A stretch of 64,000 bases of DNA from Combretum micranthum (taxonomy: Eukaryota; Streptophyta; Magnoliopsida; Myrtales; Combretaceae): the NCBI GenBank assembly GCA_024138025.1, contig JAMXBD010000094.1, forward strand, positions 744,001-808,000. The letters are read 5' to 3'. The notes below the pieces were generated by a model. That model was not told the DNA's origin. It searched no databases and saw only the letters and a program-made list of their open reading frames with translations. The translations under genes were made by a program, and so were the position numbers. Shown here piece after piece: positions 25,806 through 37,039 of this stretch. Numbering within the stretch: the stretch's first letter is position 1; every line of letters starts with the position of its first letter.

Positions 25806-25818
25806 TGGTATTAGAGCC
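25806..25818 (+). promoter_or_regulatory. Primer-binding site, initiator tRNA-Met type
   Basis: TGGTATTAGAGCC, one mismatch from the usual plant copia PBS TGGTATCAGAGC, one base after the 5' LTR. It primes minus-strand cDNA synthesis in intact elements. Confidence 0.8.
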
Positions 25819-26811
25819 ACTTGCGTGCTCAATTACATTGATTTTGCATGTTATATGTATAAGTGAAACATATGGATGTGACTTTCAAAGATTAATATGG
25901 ACTAATACTTTTTACGAATTGTTTAATTATTAAACAAGAATTTTGTACATGTGATGCGAATGAATATGCATTTAAGGAATTAATATAAGTTTATAATATA
26001 TATATAGCGGATTATTTAATTGTTGAACAAATATGATGTAATTAGAGCACAATAGATTTATTATGTTTAATGTGATTAACCATTGAAATAATCATATGTC
26101 AAGGTGAGGTTATCAACAGGATTGATAAAAGTCATGGTTTTAGTAAAAACCCTTGCTGTTGTGTGTAACACAGCATAAGTGTAAACCCCCAAATTTTCGG
26201 AATCGGTTTAGCATAAAACTCTAAACCGGAAGTCAAACGAAACCCTAAAGGTTAACAAAACCCTAGTTTACCGTGTTAAACTAAATCCGGCATTGCCGTT
26301 TTCTTTAGCCCTGAAAAACAAAGTTGGAATAATTTGCTAGAATAGTTCGTAATAACCATAGGTTTCATAAAAATTTCAGTTTCGCAAAATTCGGATGTCC
26401 TTCGAACCCGATCGGACACAGTTCTCGAAAAACATGTCCGGAAGCCCGGAATAGTAAAAATATTCCAAATACACCGTTAGACTCGTAAAAATATAAGTCT
26501 TCCAAAAATATTAGTTTCGTAATTTTTCGGTAAGTAAAAATAACAGATATAGCTATTATACGCGTATTTTCTTACTACCGGTACTTTAATTGTTATATCT
26601 ACTTTACATTACACTATTTATTACTATTCTACACTATTCTTTTATCTCTACTTTTTCTTACACCTATTCTTACACTCTATATAACCTATAATCTTAAATT
26701 TTTACCTTTCCCATAACTTTATATCACATCTACCTTACACATTACATCTTTCATTATCCAAAAAGTCAAAAAAAAAAATCAATCTCCCCCTCTAAAGGAC
26801 ATGGCCGGCGC

Positions 26812-26842
26812 GCGCGCCCCCCCCCCCCCCCCCCCCCCCCCC
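26812..26842. repeat. CG-alternating run plus C26 tract
   Basis: A short GCGCGCG run passes into 26 consecutive C residues at 26817-26842. It is a sharp GC island in AT-rich DNA, and the minus strand carries 26 G residues. Homopolymer length is unlikely to be reliable in an assembly. Confidence 0.9.
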
Positions 26843-26907
26843 TCGATGCCCTCAATTTGATTTAGTTTTAATTTATTTAATTAACACAAATTATCTCCTA
26901 CATTTTC

Positions 26908-26918
26908 CTATAAATACC
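26908..26918 (-). promoter_or_regulatory. Candidate LTR TATA box, copy D
   Basis: GGTATTTATAG on the minus strand, as in copies A and C, lying about 730 bp upstream of the element's 3' end. Confidence 0.4.
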
Positions 26919-29838
26919 CCATCGTACCTTTACTTCTTTCACACCACTTCTACACTAAAATTTCTCTCTCAGAATCTCTCAAGAATTTCTCTCCAAGAAG
27001 TTCTTTCAAGAAGTTCTCTTTAGCTCATCTCCTTTAGGTAAAAATTCTTTAAAAAGTTTCCATGTTCATCTACTTAGTATGAACTTAATGTGTGTTTTCT
27101 AAAACCATGAAGGTTAAGAAAGCAACAATAGGTTCATACTTTGTTTTTGTTCATAATTATAATTTCTTTATGTTCATTTATGTTTCTTTTATGTTCATAA
27201 CTATCTACTATATCTATGTAGCTATATATACTATTTAGAGCATATAAGCTCATAATCTTGCAATTTATTTACCTTTCATGCAATTTATTTACTTCAATGC
27301 AATTTATTTATTTCAAGTTTTTTTGAGACCAGTCTCTAGTCTTAGACTTGTCCTCATCAAGTCAAAACAAGCTTTTCTTTCTTTCACTTTATCTTATTAT
27401 GGGACTAGTTTACTTCTTAGTCCCGGGAGCCTTGAAAAAGCTAAGACTCCAATACTTGACTTTATTATTAATGCTTTATGTTACTTTGTTTATTATTATT
27501 CTCATAATCATGTTCATTTAGATTGTTGTCCAAAAATTTTATTTTCTAAAGATAATTAAATAAAAGAAGGATTTTTATCACTTAGAGATAAGTTTATGAA
27601 GCATAAAAATATAAGATAACAAAAATAAACTCATTCATTTTCAAGCTACAAAAAGAATTCACTATGAATTTAGAAACTATTTTTACTTAAAAAGCTACTT
27701 AAATATTTGTTATTCCACCTTGTTTTTCAAAAGAAAATATTTATTGATACAAAAATGGTTCTTTTTATAAAAAAATAAATAAGATGAATGGCTAAGGAAA
27801 TTTCAAGAAAAGGACCCATACAAACAAATTGGCAAAAGAACATCTATGGTTTAAAAACAAAAATAATTCCTTTTTAAGTTACAAGAGGAAGTTAATAAGA
27901 TTATAGAAACTAGTTTTACTACAAAAAGTTCTTAATTGCTCCACATTGTTTTATGAAGAAAACAAATTTTCATGCATGGATGATTTTGTGAAAAAAATAA
28001 GATATGAGAAAAGAATGAGAAATTTCAAGTAAAGATTTTTGCAAAACAAATAAACAAAGGAATTTGCACAAGAAAAATAAATATGAAGAATAACATATTT
28101 TCAAAAACTTCAAGATAGTGTTAATGTAACTTAGGAAGTAGAAAAATTTTTAATTTCAAAAAGGTTACTTAGGAAAAATAATAAAACCAACATAAAACGT
28201 TTTTAGAAAACAAAGAAAGCAAGGTATTCATTTCAAAGAAATTACAAAAACAATTTCCGAAAAGTTTCAAACCGACATTGTTTTACCTAAGAAAAATAAT
28301 GGGACAACAAGACACTTGAACATGCTTAACATGAGTTATATAATTATAAAAAGGGAATTTTTCAACTATATAGATAACTAAGTATTTAGCAAGCAAAATC
28401 TTGATTTCTTGACCCAAGGTTGTTTTGTTGGAAAATCCGTAGTGAATTTTTCCACCACTGTTTCGGAGTCTATACAGCTTTATTTGTTGAAAGTAATTTT
28501 GGAAAGAGATAGATCTTTTCGAGTAGGTAGAAATCGGTATATTATATGCGTGATTCCGAGTTAAAATGACCAAGTTATGGCTATTTTAAGTTGGAACATT
28601 TCTTTATACAAACTTTAACATTCTTTTGACCTTGTTTTGTCAAAATTCAAGAAAATCATCAAGAAAAACTCATTATGGGTGTTTTCTTTGGCTAGGTAAC
28701 CCCGAGAAAGGATTCCTTTACCCCAAGGATTATTATGACTAAGTGGAGTGTGTGAACGACTCACCCGCATAGAGGAATAGTCACCACGGCATCGTGAGTT
28801 TATTTCCATTAAATGCTATACTTGTTGTGCTTGTAAATTAGTTGTACTAGAGTTAGGAAAAGTTAAACCGATATGTATGTCAAATAATTCTTTGAAAGAA
28901 TTTTAAGAAGATCGAAGCCGGAATTGTTTTAAGTGATTGTTTTAGTACAATATTGATTTGTATGAAAATTCCTTGATCGCCTTAAATTTAAGAATAATTA
29001 TGCTATGACTTTATAAATAAATGAATTCATGCATACCACGAAGTGAGTCACATTACATTTTGGGTTATTATCCTTGGGTGAGAAGGATAGTAAGCTCATG
29101 TCGAAAGCAACACTTGGCGGGAGATCCGAAAGCGATTGCTTGGCGGCTTAATGGAATATGCTTGGCGGTAGATCCGAAAGCAAGGTCAATCAAGTAGATT
29201 CGGAATGCTCGACGATGAGTGCTCGTGAGCAAGAAAACTTTTTATTTAAAACCTACTTGAATTGAGGCTATGTATCACCAAACCCCGAATGGAGGGTGCA
29301 AATCCATTCAACATATAGTTCCCGGAAAGCTATATGCTTGTTTGCTCACGTGCTTGTGCATTACATTTGTTTGATTAAATCAACTTGTTTGAATCTTGTT
29401 ACAAGAAGTTATTTATGGAAATAGTTCTCATTAAGCCATTACCCCGATAGATATCTTTTGCAGTTTCCTTACTTATGGTTAAGGCCACGTGGACCATGCG
29501 GGCAGGTAATCTCTTTTGAACATTAGAAACTTGGATATAGTGTAGCATAGTATTAGCATGCAAATATGTATATAATAGATTAGTAATTTAGGGAATTGTC
29601 CCTAAGTTTGTAAAGTCTTTACCATGAACGAATAATTATTGTGAATCCTCTTTTCTTAATATGTTTTTATATCTCTTTAAGCTTCATAATTCCATATATG
29701 GTCCTCTAAAATTGTGAAAGTAAGCCTTACACTTAATATAAAAGCTTTTGGGAATGACTAAGGTTGTCATACTTAAGCTTTAATATTGAGTGTGGCGGAC
29801 TGTCACGTTTAGGGTACTCATTGGGGCGTGACAATAAG

Positions 29839-30922
29839 ACACAACCATGTTGATGCCTGTGTCATAGAAAATAAGTAAAATTGTATTACGAAAGGTCTAA
29901 CACGTTTTTAGTGTGATCACCATTTTTATCGTAGGGTTTCAAGTAAGATTTGGTTAACATAAATTTTTTATTTTATTTTATGTGTATTTTATGTAACATG
30001 TATTATGTATAACATGGCCCTTTAGACCTAGTAATTGGTAGGTTTCTTATGGTTTTATAGTTTTTTTTTTCAACCTGCATGTCAACAGTTTTGTTGTAAT
30101 TGGTAAATCGGCCTATATGTCATTATCAATATATAGTTTGTTTATTATTGCTACAATAGAATTTAGATTTCTTTTGTAATGTAAAACCTGGAGGCCATTC
30201 ATGTCAATCAAAGGAAAGCATGGAGATGATGTTCTAAGTAAGGTGTTCATATCATTAAAGGAAATATAAGGAGATAGTTTTTCACCTAGGGTGACCCGTT
30301 GATCTTTATATTGGCTTGTAAAGATCAATTTAGCTCATAGGGTCATGCTATGATATGTTTAATTTTATGTTATATATATGTATGAGATGCTATGTGTATA
30401 TGTTGTATGTGATGTATTTATTGACCAAAGTCAGACCCATAGAGTAGACAACATGTAATTAAAGAAATAAAATCTCTCATATAATATTAAGTCATAAAAT
30501 GCCTTACATAGTTCGACACCTATCAAGGCTTCGATTGTTTAAATGTACGTTCTGCTAAAGTAAGGTGTATTAGGTTATCTTAGTTAGGCAAGGTATATAA
30601 AGGTATTGTCCACACATCGTAATAGTTAGACTTAAATAGGTTATCAAAATGGTTTTGGGCCTATGGCATTAAATGGGATTGGTATGCTAGGACATGTGGC
30701 GTTAATCTTATAGTAAGAGTTACATGTTCCCTACCTAAATAGCTAGACTTTAAGTGTCATTCCAAAACTGACTTGGAGTTTAGTAAAATATGGATCTTGA
30801 CTCAATAAGAAACATCAAAATTTTGAACGTTTCCAAATTAATATTAGAGGGTTATTAATTTGGTATAAATAGTAAATGGTTTAAATAAAGAGATTGACTT
30901 TGCAAATCTGTGTATATAGATC
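29839..30922 (+). other. Copia-1 leader, second part
   Basis: Non-coding continuation of the leader after LTR copy D. The first part is 25805-26179, so the leader totals about 1.45 kb. Gag opens at 30923. No other feature seen. Confidence 0.55.
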
Positions 30923-31745
30923 ATGGCATCAAACTACACATCTAATATGGCATTACAATCGGTTTCTAAAATAGAAAAATTGAATGGTACAAACTTCCCT
31001 GACTAAGAATTGTTCTTAGGTAAGAGAGGAAGTTGTATGCTATAGACACTCCAATCACTAATGAACCGGCTGCTAATGCTCCAAGAGCCAAAATAAATGA
31101 TTAAAATAAGTATAAGAAGGACCCTATAGATGTGACTTGCCTCATGCTTGCTACCACGGACCCCGAGCTTCAAAAGCAAATAAAGGACATGGAGGTATGC
31201 AATGTGATCTTATACCTTCAAGAAATGTTCCAAGAGCAAGCAAGACAAGAGAAGTTTTTAGTCACTAAAGCATTGAATGCAAGATGGCTCTAGGTAGCTC
31301 TGTTAGTACACATGTGCTCAAGATGAAGCATTACATTGATAAGCTTAAAAAACTTGGTGCTCCACTTAATAGGAAGTTGGCTATAGATATGATCCTAGCA
31401 TTTTTACCTCCCTATAATGATTAGTTTATTATGAACTACGACATGCACCAAATGGATAAGTCTATAATGGAGTTGCATGAGGTGCTCAAAAGTGCTGAGC
31501 AAAACATTAAGGCAACTGGTAATATTTTGATGGTTCAAACAAGAAAGGGCAAAAAGAGGAGTGGCAAGGACAAACGCAAAGACAAAGCAAAAGGTTAGAC
31601 CAATGCTAAAAAGCTCAAGCCCCAACCTAAGCCTAAATGCCCAAGGAAGGAGTTTTCCTTTTTTGTAATGAGCCAAGTCACTGGAAAAGAAATTGCAAAT
31701 TGTATTTGGAGGATCTGAAAATGAGGAAGGCTAGTGAAGTTACTA
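30923..31745 (+). pseudogene. Copia-1 gag
   Basis: The frame opens MASNYTSNMALQSVSKIEK and continues LNGTNFPD, the plant copia gag N-terminal motif, then meets a stop (TAA for the conserved Trp). Further pieces up to 31700 match gag organisation, ending in a zinc knuckle, FFCNEPSHWKRNC, in which the first Cys of CCHC is lost. Gag packages element RNA. Several stops and frame changes make this copy inactive. Confidence 0.75.
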
Positions 31746-32345
31746 CTTCAGGTATTTACGTTATACAAGCCAATTTATCTACTTCTACATCATGGATATT
31801 ATATACCGGATGTTGATATCACCTTTGTGTAAATGTGCAGGGTCTTAAGCAAAGTAGAAAATTAGCTTAAGGTGAAGTGGACTTACAATTTGCAAATGGA
31901 GAAAGTGTTTCCATATTTTTTTGTAGGATGTTATGAATTAACTTTACCAAATGAACTTGTTTTATTGTGTTTGCTATGGGAAGCAACATTATTTGAATTT
32001 ACTATTTAGACAAAGATGATTTTAAATTAATCATTGAGAATAATACTATGTCCATCTATTATAAAGATATTTATTATGGTTTTGCTCATCTATTAAATGG
32101 TCTCTATGTTCTAAACTTTGATGAACCAAAGTACAAGTCTATTTGTGACATTAATGCTAAAAGGTTTTAATCTAATGATTTAAATTCTATTTACTTCTAG
32201 CATTGTCACTTAGCCCATATAAATGAGAAGCGCAAATTGAAGCTTCATCAAGATGGGCTTTTAAATTCTTTTGATTTTGAATCATATGAATCATGCAAAT
32301 CTTGTTTAATAAGTAAGATGACTAAGGCTCCTTTCATAGGACAAG
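31746..32345 (+). pseudogene. Copia-1 protease and GAG-pre-integrase remnants
   Basis: SGIYVIQANLSTSTSWILYT spans the retropepsin start; the catalytic D-T/S-G reads YTGC, so the Asp is lost. LLNGLYVLNFDE (from about 32092) and HCHLAHINEKRK (about 32203), followed by CKSCLISKMTKAPF, mark the pre-integrase zinc region (H-x-H...C-x2-C). Broken by stops. Confidence 0.7.
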
Positions 32346-33100
32346 GTGAGAGTCACTGATTTACTAGGCCTCATACATATCGATGAATGTAGGCCACTGA
32401 GTTCACCAGGTAGAGAAGGTTATTTGTACTTTATCACTTCTATTGATGATTTTAGTAGGAATGGATATATTTACCTAATGAAACATAAGTATGTATCTTT
32501 TAAAATGTACAAAGTTTTAAAAAATGAAGCGCAAAATCAACTTGATAAAATTATTAAGATACTTTGATCAAGTCGAGGTGATGAATATTTGAGCCAAGAG
32601 TTTTCTAACCATTTTAAGGATTGTGGGATAATCCCACAATTGAATCCTCCAAAGAGCATCACAATGGAATGGTATTTCTAAAAGGAGAAATCAAACTTTA
32701 TCAAATATGGTTTGATCAATGATGAGATAGACAGATCTTCCAATATCCTTTTAGGGATATGCCCTAGAAACTATTGCATTCATATTGAATAGAGTTCCAT
32801 CAAAAGCGATTCAAAAGATTGATTCAAGTTATGAATTGCGAAACCTCTCCCAGTTTGACTGTTTCTAAAGATATGGAGCTATGACACTTATGTCAAACCC
32901 AACTGTCTAATAAATTAGCACCCAAATTTGATAAGTATAATTTTGTGGGATATCCTAAAGAAACAAAAGGGTCCATTAGAGAACAAAGTGTTTGTTGCTT
33001 GTAATGGCCACTTTTTGGAAAGAGAATTTATTTCCAAAAGACCCAGTGGGAGTAAAATTCAATTCGAAGAAGTTTGAGAACCACAAATTATCATAGAACC
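32346..33100 (+). pseudogene. Copia-1 integrase core remnant
   Basis: The clean 73-codon stretch contains LLGLIHIDECRPLSSPGREG and YFITSIDDFSRNGYIYLMKH, the rve fold with its first catalytic Asp in HIDECRP and the IDDFSR motif. It then stops; SRGDEYLSQEF follows in the next frame. Later motifs are heavily broken. Confidence 0.8.
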
Positions 33101-33179
33101 GATGATGGATGTTTAATCAAACTCATAAGTAAGTTTGAACCCAAACCACTAACTTAACGCCCACGTTGGTCTAGTAGAT

Positions 33180-34435
33180 TTCGTTACGAGCTGGATGGAT
33201 ATGGATTTCTCATTATCGACAATCGTGATGTGATGCTCATAAATCAAGATGAGCTCACATGCTACCAACAAGCAATGAAGGGCCCTGACTCTGAGAAATG
33301 GCTAGCGACCATGAAATAAAAAATACAATCCATGTATGATAATCAAGTATGGAATTTGATTGATCTACTTGATGATACTAAAACTATTGAGTGTAAATGG
33401 GTTTTTAAGAAGAAAACCAACATGGATGGTAACGTGCATACTTATGAAGCACGACTAGTATAGACTATGATAAAAATCATTTCACCTGTAGTCATGCTTA
33501 AGTCTAGTAGAAATCTTCTTGCAATAGCTATAGATAATGGTTACGAATATGGAAAATGGATGTCAAAACAACATTTTTAAATGAAAATCTACTCGAGGAT
33601 GTGTACATAACATAGCCCAAAGGTTTTGTCAATCCAAAAAATCACATAAGGTATACAAGCTTCAAAGTTCAATTTATGTATTGAAACAAGCATCTCAGAT
33701 TTGGAATCTTCACTTTAATGAAGCAGTCAAAGAGTCTGGCTTCATCAAGAATAGAGATAAACCTTGTGTATAGAAGAAAATTAGAAGGTGAGCAACGGTT
33801 TTCTTAGTGCCCTATTTAGATAGCATATTACTCATTAGCAACGATATTCTTACTTCGCAGAATGTTAAGACATGGTTAGGAAATTGTTTCTCAATGAAGG
33901 ACTTAGGTGAAGCTACCTATGTCAAAATGGCATTTCTAAATGGAAACCTACTCAAGGATGTGTGCATGACACAGCCCGAAGGTTATGTCAATTCAAAAAA
34001 TTTGCATAAGGTATACAAGATTCAAAGTTCAATTTATGGATTGAAGTAAGGATCTCAAATTTGAAATCTTCGCTTTAATGAAGCAGTCAAAGAGTTTGGT
34101 TTCATCAAGAAAAGAGATGAACCTTATGTATAGAAGAAAATTAGTAGGTGAGCAATAGTTTTCTTAGTGCTTTATTTAGACAACATATTACTCATTAGAA
34201 ACGATATCCTACTTTGCAGAATGTTAAGACATGGTTAGAAAATTGTTTCTCAATGAAGGACTTAGGTGAAGCTACCTATGTCTTAGGCATCCAGATCAAT
34301 GGAGATGGGTTTAGAAGAATCATTAGCCCAAGTAAGAGTATATACATTGACAAGGTACTAAAAATGTTTAGCATGGAGAATTGCAAGAGAGAATTCTTAC
34401 CGATGTCACATAGAATTAAATTGAGTAAGACTTAA
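33180..34435 (+). pseudogene. Copia-1 reverse transcriptase remnant with internal duplication
   Basis: Pieces in RT_2 order: an NQVWNLIDL block and CKWVFKKKTNMDGNVHTY (about 33343-33442), the DVKTTFLNENL block (33558), the YLDSILLISND active-site region (33809; Asp-Asp replaced by Asp-Ser) and TWLENCFSMKDLGEATYVLG (34232). A 359-bp stretch is tandemly duplicated at 33562-34279, so the active-site block appears twice. Numerous stops. Confidence 0.82.
33562..34279 (+). repeat. 359-bp tandem duplication inside reverse transcriptase
   Basis: Unit 1 is 33562-33920 and unit 2 is 33921-34279. Both begin GTCAAAA and run through AATGAAGCAGTCAAAGAGT to GGTGAAGCTACCTAT. The junction is readable: the 33807-34049 frame passes from LGEATYV straight into KMAFLNGNLL, which belongs upstream of it. 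The units differ at many positions, so the duplication is not recent. Confidence 0.9.
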
Positions 34436-34439
34436 TGTC

Positions 34440-36060
34440 CTATTTCAAAGGAATAATGAGAATGCATGAGTAGAATTCCATATGCTTAGATTATTGGATT
34501 TATCATGCATGCCATGTTATGTACTTGAGTGAATGTCGCTTATGCCTTAAGCATTATCAATATGTATCAGTCATATTTAGGTGAAAGTTACTGTGTCACA
34601 GTAAAGAACATTCTAAAGTACTTAAGAAGAACCAAGGATATGTTCTTGACATATGGAGGCATGGTTGTCAAACTCGTGAATCTATTTATGCTTTTCTACG
34701 AGTTCACGAGTTGGTGAGATGATTTCGATTCAACTCACATATAGAATCCTTATTAGAGCAAACTCATAATAGACTCGTAATTCTACATAATAGAATTGGT
34801 AAAATTAATGGTACAATCAGTAGTAGAATTAGAAGTGTAGTAATTTTAGACATTTTTATTTTATTTTAATTTTGAAAAAGAAAGTAATTTAATATGTTAA
34901 AATTTGGAAACTTTTGGATTGGTTCTTGATGTTTATCTTAAGTTAAGTTAATTATAGGTTTATTTTTTCTTTTTTTTTTCATTTTATTTCCTTTGTTTTT
35001 TTATGAGCGTTATTTTCTTTTGGGTAATATACTTTGATGTATTTTGAACGATTAAAATGAAAATTGAACAAATATATAGATTACTTTATTTTTTTAAATC
35101 GTCTACTTATAATTTATTTATTGTAAATTTAATGATTTTTTGCTCAAATATTCAGTGAGCATAAAAATGTACTTTAATGCATAGTACAAATTGCTCGCAC
35201 ATAATTATTTGAACAAAATTTACAATATATCTTAATAATTGTATATTGTGAATCATTAATAGATGTAAATAATTATTGCAATAATTAGGATTGCATTAAA
35301 CATATTAATGAGAGTATGTGGCTTGTGACGAGTAAAACTTAAAATCAAAGTTTAAATTATAGTGGACATGAGAGAAATTTGAAGGCATAAAATGATTGGT
35401 CTTATGTCTTCATTTTGGCAATATGTAACTAAAACTAATACTAAATTTATTTATTTTCATAATTTATTCAAAGTTTTATTCATATAGTAAATCAATCTAC
35501 GACTTTTGGAAGCAAATTTACATTGGTTGTAGAATATTAACGTATCTACTTTTCTATTCTACGAACCCCCAAGTGATTTTAGGTAGAATCTTGGATTTAA
35601 CAATCATGTATGAAGGATAGGAAAGTGAGCTTGTTGTAAATGGTTACCCAGATGCTAGCTTCTAATTTGATATAGATGATTTCTGATCATAGTCTGATTA
35701 TGCATTTTGTTTGAATAGAGGTGTTGTAAGCTGGAACAATTCCAAACAAGACACTACTAATGATTCCACCACATAGGCTAAGTATATTATAGCATCGAAT
35801 GTAGCTAAGGAAGAAGTTTGTGTTAAGAATTATAAAAGTGGTTTGGGAGTTATTCCTATCATAGTATATCCAAGTGGACCACTATTGTGACAACAATGGG
35901 GCCATTGCGTAGGCTAAGGAACGTAGATCATACTAACAATCTAAATACATACTCAGGCATTACCATCTCATTTGAGAAATAATTGATAGAGGAGATGTTA
36001 AGATATGCAAAGTGGGTATAGATGACAATATTGCAAATCCATTAATCAAGCCTCTCCCTT
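34440..36060 (+). pseudogene. Copia-1 RT tail and RNase H, split by a hAT-like insert
   Basis: 34529-34659 gives ILKYLRRTKDMFLTYGG. After removal of 34660-35608 the frame family continues with GELVVNG-like sequence, then SWNN-type and AEY-type RNase H remnants. It ends IDRGDVKICKVGIDDNIANP (about 35982-36041), the usual last motif of copia pol. Multiple stops. Confidence 0.75.
34660..35608. mobile_element. hAT-like non-autonomous insertion (949 bp) in Copia-1
   Basis: Flanked by 8-mers TATGGAGG (34652-34659) and TATGAAGG (35609-35616), one mismatch, the 8-bp duplication length typical of hAT. Ends CATGGTTGTCAAACTCG... and the inverse CATGATTGTTAAATCC..., an imperfect inverted repeat of the kind common in plant hAT MITEs. 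No transposase coding. It interrupts a recognisable copia motif precisely at its ends. Confidence 0.8.
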
Positions 36061-36083
36061 AGTCCAACATGATAAGCCTCTCC

Positions 36084-37034
36084 CTCTTGAAAAGTGAAAA
36101 TAAGAAAAATGCATGGCCATGCTTAAATAAATTAATAAGGAGTTATCAATAGCATTTGGTTTATTTAGTTAAACTCTGTAATCAAGAAAACCTTGTGATT
36201 AAATGATATATGAGTGATGTAATCCGTGCCTCATATTTAATCATCACATATCTTATGACAAATGGACTAAATAATTGATTGTTTATTAAGTAAAGTTGGA
36301 TCACCAATCTTCACTAATTTAGGTAGGTATAAACTCTTGCTAGAGGCCGCTTATGTCGTGTAGGCCAGAAAAAGGTTTTTAGGTCTAATGCCAACCTTAA
36401 GTAAACCCATAGGATCACACACAAATAATGAATCAAATGGGTCATGGGTATAAATTAAATAATTCCAACAAGAATTATCTAATTATTTATTAATCTTAAA
36501 TGGTTAAGAATAATAAATAATGATAAAGAATAAATAATAATCTTTACTATTTTTGAATATGAAGATTAAAATGGAATGTATCTTTTAAAAGAGAAAACCC
36601 TAATTGGATTATGAATCCCATTAAGGTTAATATCTTAATTCATGAGAATAAAGTTATCAATATAAAAAGAACATTGTGGCTCTCGGATACCATAAAAAAA
36701 CTCTGCACACCTAAAAAGAAAACACGAGAGCTCTTGTGAGATATTCCCAAATTGATCTAGACTTTATCTAGAATTGTTCTAGAGTTTTAGCACAAAGAAT
36801 TCCATTTGACATGCTTGTTCTTATGGATATCGTAAAGGTAACCTGTGAGATCATAGCACCTACAGATCTAGTTCACCATTGAACTTGAAAAACGAAAAAA
36901 ATGCAAGACCCTAATCCTTCATCAATTTGATGAGCCGCATGGATACATCGTTGATTTAGGGATTTCATAAGTTTTAAAAATAAAAATAAAAATTCTACTA
37001 CAAGCTTGGTTTTCAAATCCCTGAATCTCCAACA
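36084..37034 (+). repeat. Copia-1 3' LTR, 5'-truncated
   Basis: Corresponds to 24846-25804 of the 5' LTR. The first roughly 600 bp of the LTR and the polypurine tract are missing: pol-end sequence runs almost directly into mid-LTR sequence. A 12-bp direct repeat, AAGCCTCTCCCT (36048-36059 and 36074-36085), sits at the junction. The element ends TCTCCAACA before CAACC. Confidence 0.8.
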
Positions 37035-37039
37035 CAACC

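Larger units (their letters stand above)
26180..29833 (-). mobile_element. Very long LTR-like element, copy D (solo), inside Copia-1
   Basis: Flanked by a perfect 5-bp target duplication, ATAAG (26175-26179 and 29834-29838). On the minus strand it starts TGTCACGCCCCAATGAGTAC and ends GGGGGTTTACA; length 3654 bp. It is inverted relative to copy C. It holds no coding frame of known type; the ORFs of 93-96 codons at 27278-27559 and 28283-28573 show no domain. It splits the Copia-1 leader between the PBS and gag, so it arrived after Copia-1. Confidence 0.85.
24247..37034 (+). mobile_element. Copia-1: Ty1-copia retrotransposon, nested and defective
   Basis: A perfect 5-bp target duplication, CAACC, lies at 24242-24246 and 37035-37039. 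It contains a 5' LTR (24247-25804), a tRNA-Met-type primer-binding site (25806), a leader interrupted by LTR copy D (26180-29833), gag (30923), protease, integrase, reverse transcriptase and RNase H remnants in copia order, and a truncated 3' LTR (about 36084-37034). Without the nested copy D (with one target duplication) and hAT-like insert it would be about 8.2 kb. Stops and frameshifts occur in every domain, so it is non-autonomous now. The order integrase before RT assigns it to Ty1-copia rather than gypsy. Confidence 0.88.

Noticed and set aside
24247..37034. Copia-1 as an active autonomous element
   Set aside because: Stops and shifts in every domain, loss of protease and RT catalytic residues, missing polypurine tract and a truncated 3' LTR.
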